Positions 1 to 15,620 of a DNA stretch of 64,000 nucleotides are shown here, piece after piece. Where the stretch lies: positions 1,394,001-1,458,000 of the forward strand of contig JAYKKM010000438.1 in the NCBI GenBank assembly GCA_035772405.1, written 5' to 3'. The stretch comes from Chrysogorgia sp. JL179-B06 (taxonomy: Eukaryota; Cnidaria; Anthozoa; Scleralcyonacea; Chrysogorgiidae). The notes below the pieces were generated by a model, which saw only the letters and a list, made by a program, of their open reading frames with translations, did no database searches and was not told the DNA's origin. The translations under genes and the position numbers were made by a program. Position 1 is the stretch's first letter; every line of letters begins with the position of its first letter.

Positions 1-3000
1 ACATTCAACTATTTACTTAGAATGTATATTCAACTATTCACTTAGAATGTACATTCAACTATTCACTTAGAATGTACATTCAACTATTCACTTAGAATGT
101 ACATTCAACTATTTATTTAGAATGTACATTCAACTATTCACTTAGAATGTACATTCAACTATTCACTAATTTCACTTAGAATGTACATTCAACTATTCAC
201 TTAGAATGTACATTCAACTATTTACTTAGAATGTACATTCAACTATTCACTTAGAATGTACATTCAACTATTTACTTAGAATGTACATTCCACTATTCGC
301 TTAGAATGTACATTCAACTATTCACTTAGAATGTACATTCAACTATTTACTTAGAATGTACATTCAACTATTCACTTAGAATGTACATTCAACTATTCAC
401 TAATTTCACTTAGAATGTACATTCAACTATTCACTTAGAATGTATATTCAACTATTCACTTAGAATGTACATTCAACTATTCACTTAGAATGTACATTCA
501 ACTATTCACTTAGAATGTACATTCAACTATTCACGTAGAATGTACATTCAACTATTCACTTAGAATGTACATTCAACTATTCACTTAGAATGTACATTCA
601 ACTATTCACTTAGAATGTACATTCAACTGTTCACTTAGAATGTACATTCAACTATTCACTTAGAATGTACATTCAACTGTTCACTTAGAATGCACATTCA
701 ACTATTCACTAATTTCACTTACAATGTACATTCAACTATTCACTTAGAATGTACATTCAACTATTCACTTAGAATGTACATTCAACTGTTCACTTAGAAT
801 GTACATTCAACTATTCACTTAGAATGTACATTCAACTGTTCACTTAGAATGTACATTGAACTATTCACTAATTTCACTTACAATGTACATTCAACTATTC
901 ACTTAGAATGTACATTCAACTATTCACTTAGAATGTACATTCAACTATTTACTTAGAATGTACATTCCACTATTTACTTAGAATGTACATTAAAATGTTC
1001 AGTTATAATGTACATTCAACTATTCACTTAGAATGTACATTCAACTATTCACTTAGAATGTACATTCAACTATTCACTTAGAATGTACATTCAACTATTC
1101 ACTTAGAATGTACATTCAACTATTCACTTAGAATGTACATTCAACTGTTCACTTAGAATGTACATTCAACTATTCACTTAGAATGTACATTCAACTATTC
1201 ACTTAGAATGTACATTCAACTATTCACTAATTTCACTTACAATGTACATTCAACTATTCACTTAGAATGTACATTCAACTATTCACTTAGAATGTACATT
1301 CAACTATTCACTTAGAATGTACATTCAACTATTCACTTAGAATGTACATTCAACTGTTCACTTAGAATGTACATTGAACTATTCACTAATTTCACTTACA
1401 ATGTACATTCAACTATTCACTTAGAATGTACATTCAACTATTCACTTAGAATGTACATTCAACTATTTACTTAGAATGTACATTCCACTATTTACTTAGA
1501 ATGTACATTAAAATGTTCAGTTATAATGTACATTCAACTATTCACTTAGAATGTACATTCAACTATTTACTTAGAATGTACATTCAACTATTCACTTAGA
1601 ATGTACATTCCACTATTTACTTAGAATGTACATTCCACTATTCACTTAGAATGTACATTCCACTATTCACTTAGAATGTACATTCAACTATTTACTTAGA
1701 ATGTATATTCAACTATTCACTTAGAATGTACATTCAACTATTCACTTAGAATGTACATTCAACTATTCACTTAGAATGTACATTCAACTATTTACTTAGA
1801 ATGTACATTCAACTATTCACTTAGAATGTACATTCAACTATTCACTAATTTCACTTAGAATGTACATTCAACTATTCACTTAGAATGTACATTCAACTAT
1901 TTACTTAGAATGTACATTCAACTATTCACTTAGAATGTACATTCAACTATTTACTTAGAATGTACATTCCACTATTCGCTTAGAATGTACATTCAACTAT
2001 TCACTTAGAATGTACATTCAACTATTTACTTAGAATGTACATTCAACTATTCACTTAGAATGTACATTCAACTATTCACTAATTTCACTTAGAATGTACA
2101 TTCAACTATTCACTTAGAATGTATATTCAACTATTCACTTAGAATGTACATTCAACTATTCACTTAGAATGTACATTCAACTATTCACTTAGAATGTACA
2201 TTCAACTATTCACGTAGAATGTACATTCAACTATTCACTTAGAATGTACATTCAACTATTCACTTAGAATGTACATTCAACTATTCACTTAGAATGTACA
2301 TTCAACTGTTCACTTAGAATGTACATTCAACTATTCACTTAGAATGTACATTCAACTGTTCACTTAGAATGCACATTCAACTATTCACTAATTTCACTTA
2401 CAATGTACATTCAACTATTCACTTAGAATGTACATTCAACTATTCACTTAGAATGTACATTCAACTGTTCACTTAGAATGTACATTCAACTATTCACTTA
2501 GAATGTACATTCAACTGTTCACTTAGAATGTACATTGAACTATTCACTAATTTCACTTACAATGTACATTCAACTATTCACTTAGAATGTACATTCAACT
2601 ATTCACTTAGAATGTACATTCAACTATTTACTTAGAATGTACATTCCACTATTTACTTAGAATGTACATTAAAATGTTCAGTTATAATGTACATTCAACT
2701 ATTCACTTAGAATGTACATTCGACTATTCACTTAGAATGTACATTCAACTGTTCACTTAGAATGTATATTCAACTATTCACTAATTTCACTTACAATGTA
2801 CATTCAACTATTCACTTAGAATGTACATTCAACTATTCACTTAGAATGTACATTCAACTGTTCACTTAGAATGTACATTCAACTATTCACTTAGAATGTA
2901 CATTCAACTGTTCACTTAGAATGTACATTGAACTATTCACTAATTTCACTTACAATGTACATTCAACTATTCACTTAGAATGTACATTCAACTATTCACT

Positions 3001-6000
3001 TAGAATGTACATTCAACTATTTACTTAGAATGTACATTCCACTATTTACTTAGAATGTACATTAAAATGTTCAGTTATAATGTACATTCAACTATTCACT
3101 TAGAATGTACATTCGACTATTCACTTAGAATGTACATTCAACTATTCACTTATAATGTACATTCAACTATTCACTTAGAATGTACATGCAACTATTCACT
3201 TAGAATGTACATTCAACTATTCACTTTAAATTAGAATATGTACATTCAACTATTCACTAATTTCACTTAGAATGTACATTCAACTATTCACTTAGAATGT
3301 ACATTCAACTATTCACTTAGAATGTACATTCAACTATATTCACTTAGAATGTACATTAAACTATTCACTTAGAATGTACATTCAACTATTCACTTAGAAT
3401 GTATATTCAACTATTCACTTAGAATGTATATTCAACTGTTCAGTTAGAATGTACATTCAACTATTCACTTAGAATGTACATTCGACTATTCACTTAGAAT
3501 GTACATTCAACTATTCACTTAGAATGTACATTCAACTATTCACTTAGAATGTACATTCAACTATTCACTTAGAATGTACATTCAACTATTCACTGAGAAT
3601 ATGTACATTCAACTATTTACTTAGAATGTACATTCCACTATTCACTTAGAATGTACATTCAACTATTTACTTAGAATGTACATTCAACTATTCACTTAGA
3701 ATGTACATTCAACTATTTACTTAGAATGTACATTCCACTATTCACTTAGAATGTACATTCCACTATTCGCTTATAATGTACATTCAACTATTCACTTAGA
3801 ATGTACATTCCACTATTCGCTTAGAATGTACATTCAACTATTCACTTAGAATGTACATTCGACTATTCACTTAGAATGTACATTCAACTATTCACTTAGA
3901 ATGTACATTCAACTATTCACTTAGAATGTACATTCAACTATTCACTTAGAATGTACATTCAACTATTCACTGAGAATATGTACATTCAACTATTTACTTA
4001 GAATGTACATTCCACTATTCACTTAGAATGTACATTCAACTATTTACTTAGAATGTACATTCAACTATTCACTTAGAATGTACATTCCACTATTTACTTA
4101 GAATGTACATTCCACTATTCACTTAGAATGTACATTCCACTATTCACTTAGAATGTACATTCAACTATTTACTTAGAATGTATATTCAACTATTCACTTA
4201 GAATGTACATTCAACTATTCACTTAGAATGTACATTCAACTATTCACTTAGAATGTACATTCAACTATTTACTTAGAATGTACATTCAACTATTCACTTA
4301 GAATGTACATTCAACTATTCACTAATTTCACTTAGAATGTACATTCAACTATTCACTTAGAATGTACATTCAACTATTTACTTAGAATGTACATTCAACT
4401 ATTCACTTAGAATGTACATTCAACTATTTACTTAGAATGTACATTCCACTATTCGCTTAGAATGTACATTCAACTATACACTTAGAATGTACATTCAACT
4501 ATTCACTTAGAATGTACATTCAACTATTCACTAATTTCACTTAGAATGTACATTCAACTATTCACTTAGAATGTACATTCAACTATTTACTTAGAATGTA
4601 CTTTCAACTATTCACTTAGAATGTACATTCAACTATTTACTTAGAATGTACATTCCACTATTCACTTAGAATGTACATTCCACTATTCGCTTAGAATGTA
4701 CATTCAACTATTCACTTACAATGTACATTCAACTATTTACTTAGAATGTACATTCAACTATTCACTTACAATGTACATTCAACTATTCACTAATTTCACT
4801 TAGAATGTACATTCAACTATTCACTTAGAATGTACATTCAACTATTTACTTAGAATGTACATTCAACTATTCACTTAGAATGTACATTCAACTATTTACT
4901 TAGAATGTACATTCCACTATTGACTTAGTATGTACATTCCACTATTCGCTTAGAATGTACATTCAACTATTCACTTAGAATGTACATTCAACTATTTACT
5001 TAGAATGTACATTCCACTATTCACTTAGAATGTACATTCAACTATTCACTAATTTCACTTAGAATGTACATTCAACTATTCACTTATAATGTACATTCAA
5101 CTATTCACTTAGAATATACATTCAACTATTCACTTAGAATGTACATTCAACTATTTACTTAGAATGTACATTCAACTATTCACTTAGAATGTACATTCAA
5201 CTATTCACTTAGAATGTATATTCAACTATTCACTTAGAATGTAGATTCAACTATTCACTTAGAAATTCAACTATTCACTTAGAATGTACATTCAACTATT
5301 CACTTATAATGTACATTCAACTATTCACGTAGAATGTACATTCAACTATTCACTTAGAATGTACATTCAACTATTCACTTAGAATGTACATTCAACTATT
5401 CACTTAGAATGTATATTCAACTATTCACTTAGAATGTACATTCAACTATTCACTTAGAATATACATTCAACTATTCACTTAGAATGTATATTCAACTATT
5501 CACTTAGAATGTACATTCAACTATTCACTTAGAAATTCAACTATTCACTTAGAATGTACATTCGACTATTCACTTAGAATGTACATTCAACTATTCACTT
5601 AGAATGTATATTCAACTATTCACTTAGAATGTACATTCAACTATTCACTTAGAATGTACATTCAACTATTTACTTAGAATGTATATTCAACTATTCACTT
5701 AGAATGTACATTCAACTATTCACTTAGAATGTACATTCAACTATTCACTTAGAATGTACATTCAACTATTCACTTAGAATGTACATTCAACTATTCACTG
5801 AGAATATGTACATTCAACTATTTACTTAGAATGTACATTCCACAATTCACTCAGAATGTACATTCAACTATTTACTTAGAATGTACATTCAACTATTCAC
5901 TTAGAATGTACATTCAACTATTTACTTAGAATGTACATTCCACTATTCACTTAGAATGTACATTCCACTATTCGCTTAGAATGTACATTAAACTATTCAC

Positions 6001-9000
6001 TTATAATGTACATTCAACTATTTACTTAGAATGTACATTCAACTATTCACTTAGAATGTACATTCAACTATTCACTTAGAATGTATATTCAACTATTCAC
6101 TTAGAATGTACATTCAAGTATTCACTTAGAATGTACATTCAAGTATTCACTTAGAATGTACATTCAACTATTCACTTAGAATGTACATTCAACTATTCAC
6201 TTAGAATGTATATTCAACCATTCACTTAGAATGTACATTCAAGTATTCACTTAGAATGTACATTCAACTATCACTTAGAAATTAGAATATACATTCAACT
6301 ATTCACTTAGAATGTACATTCAACTATTCACTTACAATGTACATTCAACTATTCACTTAGAATATATATTCAACTATTCACTTAGAACGTACATTCAACT
6401 ATTCACTAATTTCACTTAGAATATACATTCAACTATTCACATAGAATGTACATTCAACTATTCACTTAGAATGTACATTCAACTATTCACTTAGAATGTA
6501 CATTCAACTATTCACTTAGAATGTACATTCAACTATTCACTTAGAATGTACATTCAACTATTCACTTAGAATGTACATTCAACTATTCACTTAGAATGTA
6601 CATTCAAGTATTCACTTAGAATATACATTCAACTATTCACTTAGAATGTACATTCAACTATCACTTAGAAATTAGAATATACATTCAACTATTCACTTAC
6701 AATGTACATTCAACTATTCACTTAGAATATATATTCAACTATTCACTTAGAACGTACATTCAACTATTCACTAATTTCACTAAGAATATACATTCAACTA
6801 TTCACATAGAATGTACATTCAACTATTCACTTAGAATGTACATTCAACTATTCACTTAGAATGTAGATTCAACTATTCACTTAGAATGTACATTCAAATA
6901 TTCACTTAGAATGTACATTCAACTATTTACTTGGAATGTACATTCAACTATTCACTTAGAATGTACATTCAAGTATTCACTTAGAAATTAGAATATACAT
7001 TCAACTATTCACTTAGAATGTACATTCAACTATTCACTTACAATGTACATTCAACTATTCACTCAGAATATATATTCAACTATTCACTTAGAACGTACAT
7101 TCAACTATTCACTAATTTCACTTAGAATATGCATTCAACTATTCACATAGAATGTACATTCAACTATTCACTTAGAATGTACATTCAACTATTCACTTAG
7201 AATGTACATTCAACTATTCACTTAGAATGCACATTCAACTATTCACTTAGAATGTATATTCAACTATTCACTTAGAATGTACATTCAACTATTCACTTAG
7301 AATGTACATTCAACTATTCACTTAGAATGTACATTCAACTATTCACGTAGAATGTACATTCAACTATTCACTTAGAATGTACATTCAACTATTCACTTAG
7401 AATGTACATTCAACTATTCACTTAGAATGTACATTCAACTGTTCACTTAGAATGTACATTCAACTATTCACTTAGAATGTACATTCAACTGTTCACTTAG
7501 AATGTACATTCAACTATTCACTAATTTCACTTACAATGTACATTCAACTATTCACTTAGAATGTACATTCAACTATTCACTTAGAATGTACATTCAACTG
7601 TTCACTTAGAATGTACATTCAACTATTCACTTAGAATGTACATTCAACTGTTCACTTAGAATGTACATTGAACTATTCACTAATTTCACTTACAATGTAC
7701 ATTCAACTATTCACTTAGAATGTACATTCAACTATTCACTTAGAATGTACATTCAACTATTTACTTAGAATGTACATTCCACTATTTACTTAGAATGTAC
7801 ATTAAAATGTTCAGTTATAATGTACATTCAACTATTCACTTAGAATGTACATTCGACTATTCACTTAGAATGTACATTCAACTGTTCACTTAGAATGTAT
7901 ATTCAACTATTCACTAATTTCACTTACAATGTACATTCAACTATTCACTTAGAATGTACATTCAACTATTCACTTAGAATGTACATTCAACTGTTCACTT
8001 AGAATGTACATTCAACTATTCACTTAGAATGTACATTCAACTGTTCACTTAGAATGTACATTGAACTATTCACTAATTTCACTTACAATGTACATTCAAC
8101 TATTCACTTAGAATGTACATTCAACTATTCACTTAGAATGTACATTCAACTATTTACTTAGAATGTACATTCCACTATTTACTTAGAATGTACATTAAAA
8201 TGTTCAGTTATAATGTACATTCAACTATTCACTTAGAATGTACATTCGACTATTCACTTAGAATGTACATTCAACTATTCACTTATAATGTACATTCAAC
8301 TATTCACTTAGAATGTACATGCAACTATTCACTTAGAATGTACATTCAACTATTCACTTTAAATTAGAATATGTACATTCAACTATTCACTAATTTCACT
8401 TAGAATGTACATTCAACTATTCACTTAGAATGTACATTCAACTATTCACTTAGAATGTACATTCAACTATATTCACTTAGAATGTACATTAAACTATTCA
8501 CTTAGAATGTACATTCAACTATTCACTTAGAATGTATATTCAACTATTCACTTAGAATGTATATTCAACTGTTCAGTTAGAATGTACATTCAACTATTCA
8601 CTTAGAATGTACATTCGACTATTCACTTAGAATGTACATTCAACTATTCACTTAGAATGTACATTCAACTATTCACTTAGAATGTACATTCAACTATTCA
8701 CTTAGAATGTACATTCAACTATTCACTGAGAATATGTACATTCAACTATTTACTTAGAATGTACATTCCACTATTCACTTAGAATGTACATTCAACTATT
8801 TACTTAGAATGTACATTCAACTATTCACTTAGAATGTACATTCAACTATTTACTTAGAATGTACATTCCACTATTCACTTAGAATGTACATTCCACTATT
8901 CGCTTAGAATGTACATTCAACTATTCACTTAGAATGTACATTCCACTATTCGCTTAGAATGTACATTCAACTATTCACTTAGAATGTACATTCGACTATT

Positions 9001-12000
9001 CACTTAGAATGTACATTCAACTATTCACTTAGAATGTACATTCAACTATTCACTTAGAATGTACATTCAACTATTCACTTAGAATGTACATTCAACTATT
9101 CACTGAGAATATGTACATTCAACTATTTACTTAGAATGTACATTCCACTATTCACTTAGAATGTACATTCAACTATTTACTTAGAATGTACATTCAACTA
9201 TTCACTTAGAATGTACATTCAACTATTTACTTAGAATGTACATTCCACTATTCACTTAGAATGTACATTCCACTATTCACTTAGAATGTACATTCAACTA
9301 TTTACTTAGAATGTATATTCAACTATTCACTTAGAATGTACATTCAACTATTCACTTAGAATGTACATTCAACTATTCACTTAGAATGTACATTCAACTA
9401 TTTACTTAGAATGTACATTCAACTATTCACTTAGAATGTACATTCAACTATTCACTAATTTCACTTAGAATGTACATTCAACTATTCACTTAGAATGTAC
9501 ATTCAACTATTTACTTAGAATGTACATTAAACTATTCACTTAGAATGTACATTCAACTATTTACTTAGAATGTACATTCCACTATTCGCTTAGAATGTAC
9601 ATTCAACTATTCACTTAGAATGTACATTCAACTATTTACTTAGAATGTACATTCAACTATTCACTTAGAATGTACATTCAACTATTCACTAATTTCACTT
9701 AGAATGTACATTCAACTATTCACTTAGAATGTACATTCAACTATTTACTTAGAATGTACTTTCAACTATTCACTTAGAATGTACATTCAACTATTTACTT
9801 AGAATGTACATTCCACTATTCACTTAGAATGTACATTCCACTATTCGCTTAGAATGTACATTCAACTATTCACTTACAATGTACATTCAACTATTTACTT
9901 AGAATGTACATTCAACTATTCACTTACAATGTACATTCAACTATTCACTAATTTCACTTAGAATGTACATTCAACTATTCACTTAGAATGTACATTCAAC
10001 TATTTACTTAGAATGTACATTCAACTATTCACTTAGAATGTACATTCAACTATTTACTTTGAATGTACATTCAACTATTTACTTAGAATGTACATTCAAC
10101 TATTCACTTAGAATGTACATTCAACTATTTACTTAGAATGTACATTCCACTATTGACTTAGTATGTACATTCCACTATTCGCTTAGAATGTACATTCCAC
10201 TATTCACTTAGAATGTACATTCAACTATTTACTTAGAATGTACATTCCACTATTCACTTAGAATGTACATTCAACTATTCACTAATTTCACTTAGAATGT
10301 ACATTCAACTATTCACTTATAATGTACATTCAACTATTCACTTAGAATGTACATTCAACTATTCACTTAGAATGTACATTCAACTATTTAGTTAGAATGT
10401 ACATTCAACTATTCACTTAGAATGTACATTCAACTATTCACTTAGAATGTATATTCAACTATTCACTTAGAATGTAGATTCAACCATTCACTTAGAAATT
10501 CAACTATTCACTTAGAATGTACATTCAACTATTCACTTATAATGTACATTCAACTATTCACGTAGAATGTACATTCAACTATTCACTTAGAATGTACATT
10601 CAACTATTCACTTAGAATGTAAGAATGTACATTCAACTATTCACTTAGAATATACATTCAACTATTCACTTAGAATGTATATTCAACTATTCACTTAGAA
10701 TGTACATTCAACTATTCACTTAGAAATTCAACTATTCACTTAGAATGTACATTCGACTATTCACTTAGAATGTACATTCAACTATTCACTTAGAATGTAT
10801 ATTCAACTATTCACTTAGAATGTATATTCAACTATTCACTTAGAATGTACATTCAACTATTCACTAATTTCACTTAGAATGTACATTCAACTATTCACTT
10901 ATAATGTACATTCAACTATTCACTTAGAATGTACATTCAACTATTCACTTATAATGTACATTCAACTATTCACGTAGAATGTACATTCAACTATTCACTT
11001 AGAATGTACATTCAACTATTCACTTAGAATGTACATTCAACTATTCACTTAGAATGTATATTCAACTATTCACTTAGAATGTACATTCAACTATTCACTT
11101 AGAATATACATTCAACTATTCACTTAGAATGTATATTCAACTATTCACTTAGAATGTACATTCAACTATTCACTTAGAAATTCAACTATTCACTTAGAAT
11201 GTACATTCGACTATTCACTTAGAATGTACATTCAACTATTCACTTAGAATGTATATTCAACTATTCACTTAGAATGTACATTCAACTATTCACTTAGAAT
11301 GTACATTCAACTATTTACTTAGAATGTATATTCAACTATTCACTTAGAATGTACATTCAACTATTCACTTAGAATGTACATTCAACTATTCACTTAGAAT
11401 GTACATTCAACCATTCACTTAGAATGTACATTCAACTATTCACTGAGAATATGTACATTCAACTATTTACTTAGAATGTACATTCCACAATTCACTTAGA
11501 ATGTACATTCAACTATTTACTTAGAATGTACATTCAACTATTCACTTAGAATGTACATTCAACTATTTACTTAGAATGTACATTCCACTATTCACTTAGA
11601 ATGTACATTCCACTATTCGCTTAGAATGTACATTAAACTATTCACTTAGAATGTACATTCAACTATTTACTTAGAATGTACATTCAACTATTCACTTAGA
11701 ATGTACATTCAACTATTCACTAATTTCACTTAGAATGTACATTCAACTATTCACTTAGAATGTACATTCAACTATTTACTTAGAATGTACATTCAACTAT
11801 TCACTTAGAATGTACATTCAACTATTTACTTAGAATGTACATTCCACTATTCGCTTAGAATGTACATTCAACTATTCACTTAGAATGTACATTCAACTAT
11901 TTACTTAGAATGTACATTCAACTATTCACTTAGAATGTACATTCAACTATTCACTAATTTCACTTAGAATGTACATTCAACTATTCACTTAAAATGTACA

Positions 12001-13917
12001 TTCAACTATTTACTTAGAATGTACATTCAACTATTCACTTAGAATGTACATTCAACTATTTACTTAGAATGTACATTCCACTATTCACTTAGAATGTACA
12101 TTCCACTATTCGCTTAGAATGTACATTCAACTATTCACTTACAATGTACATTCAACTATTTACTTAGAATGTACATTCAACTATTCACTTAGAATGTACA
12201 TTCAACTATTCACTAATTTCACTTAGAATGTACATTCAACTATTCACTTAGAATGTACATTCAACTATTTACTTAGAATGTACATTCAACTATTCACTTA
12301 GAATGTACATTCAACTATTTACTTAGAATGTACATTCCACTATTGACTTAGTATGTACATTCCACTATTCGCTTAGAATGTACATTCCACTATTCACTTA
12401 GAATGTACATTCAACTATTTACTTAGAATGTACATTCCACTATTCACTTAGAATGTACATTCAACTATTCACTAATTTCACTTAGAATGTACATTCAACT
12501 ATTCACTTATAATGTACATTCAACTATTCACTTAGAATGTACATTCAACTATTCACTTAGAATGTACATTCAACTATTTAGTTAGAATGTACATTCAACT
12601 ATTCACTTAGAATGTACATTCAACTATTCACTTAGAATGTATATTCAACTATTCACTTAGAATGTAGATTCAACCATTCACTTAGAAATTCAACTATTCA
12701 CTTAGAATGTACATTCAACTATTCACTTATAATGTACATTCAACTATTCACGTAGAATGTACATTCAACTATTCACTTAGAATGTACATTCAACTATTCA
12801 CTTAGAATGTAAGAATGTACATTCAACTATTCACTTAGAAGATACATTCAACTATTCACTTAGAATGTATATTCAACTATTCACTTAGTATGTACATTCA
12901 ACTATTCACTTAGAAATTCAACTATTCACTTAGAATGTACATTCGACTATTCACTTAGAATGTACATTCAACTATTCACTTAGAATGTATATTCAACTAT
13001 TCACTTAGAATGTACATTCAACTATTCACTTAGAATGTACATTCAACTATTTACTTAGAATGTATATTCAACTATTCACTTAGAATGTACATTCAACTAT
13101 TCACTTAGAATGTACATTCAACTATTCACTTAGAATGTACATTCAACTATTCACTTAGAATGTACATTCAACTATTTACTTAGAATGTATATTCAACTAT
13201 TCACTTAGAATGTACATTCAACTATTCACGTAGAATGTACATTCAACTATTCACTTAGAATGTACATTCAACTATTCACTTAGAATGTACATTCAACTAT
13301 TCACTTAGAATGTATATTCAACTATTCACTTAAAATGTACATTCAACTATTCACTTAGAAATTCAACTATTCACATAGAATGTACATTCCACTATTCACT
13401 TAGAATGTACATTCAACTATTCACTTAGAATGTACATTCAACTATTCACTTAGAATGTACATTCAAGTATTCACTTAGAAATTAGAATATACATTCAACT
13501 ATTCACTTGGAATGTACATTCAACTATTCACTTAGAATGTACATTCAACTATTCACTTAGAATGTACATTCAACTATTCACTTAGAATGTACATTCAACT
13601 ATTCACTTAGAATGTACATTCAACTGTTCACTTAGAATGTATATTCAACTATTCACTTAGAATGTACATTCAACTATTCACTTAGAAATTCAACTATTCA
13701 CTTAGAATGTACATTCAACTATTCACTTAGAATATACATTCAACTATTCACTTAGAATGTATATTCAACTATTCACTTAGAATGTACATTCAACTATTCA
13801 CTTAGAAATTCAACTATTCACTTAGAATGTACATTCGACTATTCACTTAGAATGTACATTCAACTATTCACTTAGAATGTATATTCAACTATTCACTTAG
13901 AATATACATTCAACTAT
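1..13917. repeat. 25-bp satellite array with higher-order duplications
   Basis: Head-to-tail array with a 25-bp period, already in progress at the window start. Each unit is ACATTC, 13 bp of spacer, then GAATGT. ACATTC and GAATGT are reverse complements, so every junction is the 12-bp palindrome GAATGTACATTC. Common variants are TTTAC for TTCAC, a single change giving ACATTCCAC, TATATTC for TACATTC, and a unit lengthened by about 9 bp (ACTAATTTCACTTA). Rare marker variants recur at fixed distances. ACATTAAAATG is at 987, 1505, 2666, 3059, 7799 and 8192, and AAGAATGTAC follows an aberrant unit at 10621 and 12811. These show block duplications of about 5133, 2190 and 393 bp. Stops occur in all frames, so it is not coding. 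It ends abruptly near 13917. Confidence 0.98.
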
Positions 13918-14476
13918 GTCAATAATATCGTATTTGAGGTGTTAGACACTTTAATGTCGAAAATCAAATTTCTACATCTTAGTTTAAAGTGCCCCTACCC
14001 TTAATTTATTTTCGTTGGATTAATTTTTGTGTTTTCCTGATAGTATCTTTGCACAAATTATTTTTGATTTGATCAAGTGTGGTGATGAAATACGCACATT
14101 CTAGATAAAATCGCCGCCATTTTCGACCTGGCCGAGTTTCAAGGGGAATGGGTCTACCTATTTTGACAAAGTTGCAGAACTCAGGTTATCAGTTCTACAG
14201 TATTTTTTCACTTATTTGATTGAGAGAAATTGTTATTCTACTCAAGAAGTGCGAAGAAATCATAAGAAGGAGAAAATATAAGCAACGCTAGCGCTTTGTT
14301 GTGAAATTACGTCACAGCCCTCTCTTTCTCCCCAGGACTCCTTTTTGCGTTAATTTATCAGGCAAAAAAAATCGAGGATTTAATGAAATCAAAAATCTAC
14401 AGTAGAAGTACAAATGAGCATTTTAAAAACGCCATTTGGAAACATGCATGTCACTGCTGAGCGACTTCAAACTGAC
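13918..14476. other. Unique sequence, predicted SLC6 intron
   Basis: Non-repetitive sequence between the satellite and the SLC6 exon at 14477. It begins on the minus strand with the GTCAGT donor (14476-14471). No gene, RNA or transposon signature was recognised. Confidence 0.6.
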
Positions 14477-15066
14477 CTTTCCGCTTGACTTGATCCCTTT
14501 CACAACGCAAAGATAAACGATTATCCAAGCCAAGATCAAACATCCGACGAGTTTCCCGTTCAGACCGTTGCTGTAGTCTTCAATGTCCGTGGAGATGTCC
14601 AATACTTTAGTGTAAAAGTACCACTGCGGTGGATCAATAACACAGCAGTCGCTAAAGTTACTTATTGCGCGCATTGCTGACTGGTACATGCTTTTAGAAT
14701 GCATTAGGGAAGAATTATCTGTTGTGTTTTTATAATACGTGTAGTTGTTCTGCCAGTACTCCGCATTCTCCTGCAAGGCATGGTACTCGGGATACTTGGT
14801 ACATAACTCGTCTATCTTCCACGGTAAATTCTTTTGCATGGAGACGAACAAATAGAACAGGCACCATGTTATGACAATGACGTAATATATGCAGAGAAGT
14901 AGCGAAACGACTATGCATCCAATACCAACACCGAACAGAGCAGGGTGGATTTTCTTCCACAATCCTACAGCAGTCATTCGCATTTTCTGGCCAATGGCGA
15001 ACTCCAGTAGCATTAATGGTATGCCTTCGATCAACATGAAAATCACGTAAGGAATAAGGAAAGCCC
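14477..15066 (-). CDS. SLC6 family transporter, coding exon 3 (TM2 to TM4)
   Basis: Third visible exon of a sodium (and usually chloride) coupled plasma-membrane transporter of the neurotransmitter/amino-acid symporter family. It starts after the acceptor TCAATTTCAG (ending at 15067) and completes the family motif NGGGAFLIPY across the splice. It encodes TM2 (FLIPYVIFMLIEGIPLMLLE), the AIGQ signature, TM3 (around VSLLLCIYYVIVITW), a long extracellular loop 2 and TM4 ending VKGIKSSGK before donor GTCAGT. The loop has four N-glycosylation sequons (NYT, NTT, NSS, NFS) and the two cysteine positions that normally form a disulphide (DELC and DCC). The exon is 590 nt, phase 1 in and phase 0 out. 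The loop 2/TM4 pattern (KVLDIS, then KGIKSSGK) looks most like the SLC6A15-A20 amino-acid transporter group; substrate is not established. Frame is uninterrupted. Confidence 0.93.
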
Positions 15067-15473
15067 CTGAAATTGAGAGATGAATGTTGTGAGTCAAATC
15101 GAAGTAGACATATGGAAGACACACTATAGGAAACTATAAACCGGCAGATATATCTACACGTTTTGCGGTAATTACCTGGTAATTGAACTAATATTGTTGC
15201 AACTTATACGCAAGCTAAGACGGCGACGGCGGTAAATAAACAATCTAAATTTTAGTATTAAAGTTCCCCTGCAACGAAATATCACATTACGTTTCCTTGC
15301 ATTTTTTGTTATAAAACATCGTTTTAGGTTAATAAATGTTCGAATTTGCCAAAAAATTAACAACAAACATTCTATCACAAGAAATTTAACCTCCAAAGTC
15401 GCCCAAATTTTGTCCGCCATTGCTCAAAACTTGTTCCAGACGAGCCCGCGATTCCACAGCAGAGTATGTGATT

Positions 15474-15600
15474 GTGACGTCAGAGACTAAACACGTGACA
15501 AAGCTTTATGGAAATTATACGGCAAGTTAGAATAGAAAGTTTTCCCCAAGTACCTTTATATTTATACACAACTAGCCACGTGTTTAGTCTTTGACGTCAC
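15474..15600. repeat. Short inverted repeat with CRE-like ends
   Basis: Arms of 24 bp at 15474-15497 and 15577-15600 match at about 22 of 24 positions as reverse complements. Each contains GACGTCA and ACACGTG and they enclose about 79 bp. It resembles a very small MITE or a palindromic regulatory segment. No target duplication was identified. Confidence 0.5.
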
Positions 15601-15620
15601 TTCCTCTAATCGCAACCTAA

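Noticed and set aside
1..13917. CRISPR-like appearance of short regular repeats
   Set aside because: Repeats are directly contiguous with no unique spacers, and the context is eukaryotic.
15172..15420. 82-codon basic frame next to SLC6 exon 3
   Set aside because: No motif, lies in the predicted intron and is composed of low-complexity AT-rich DNA.
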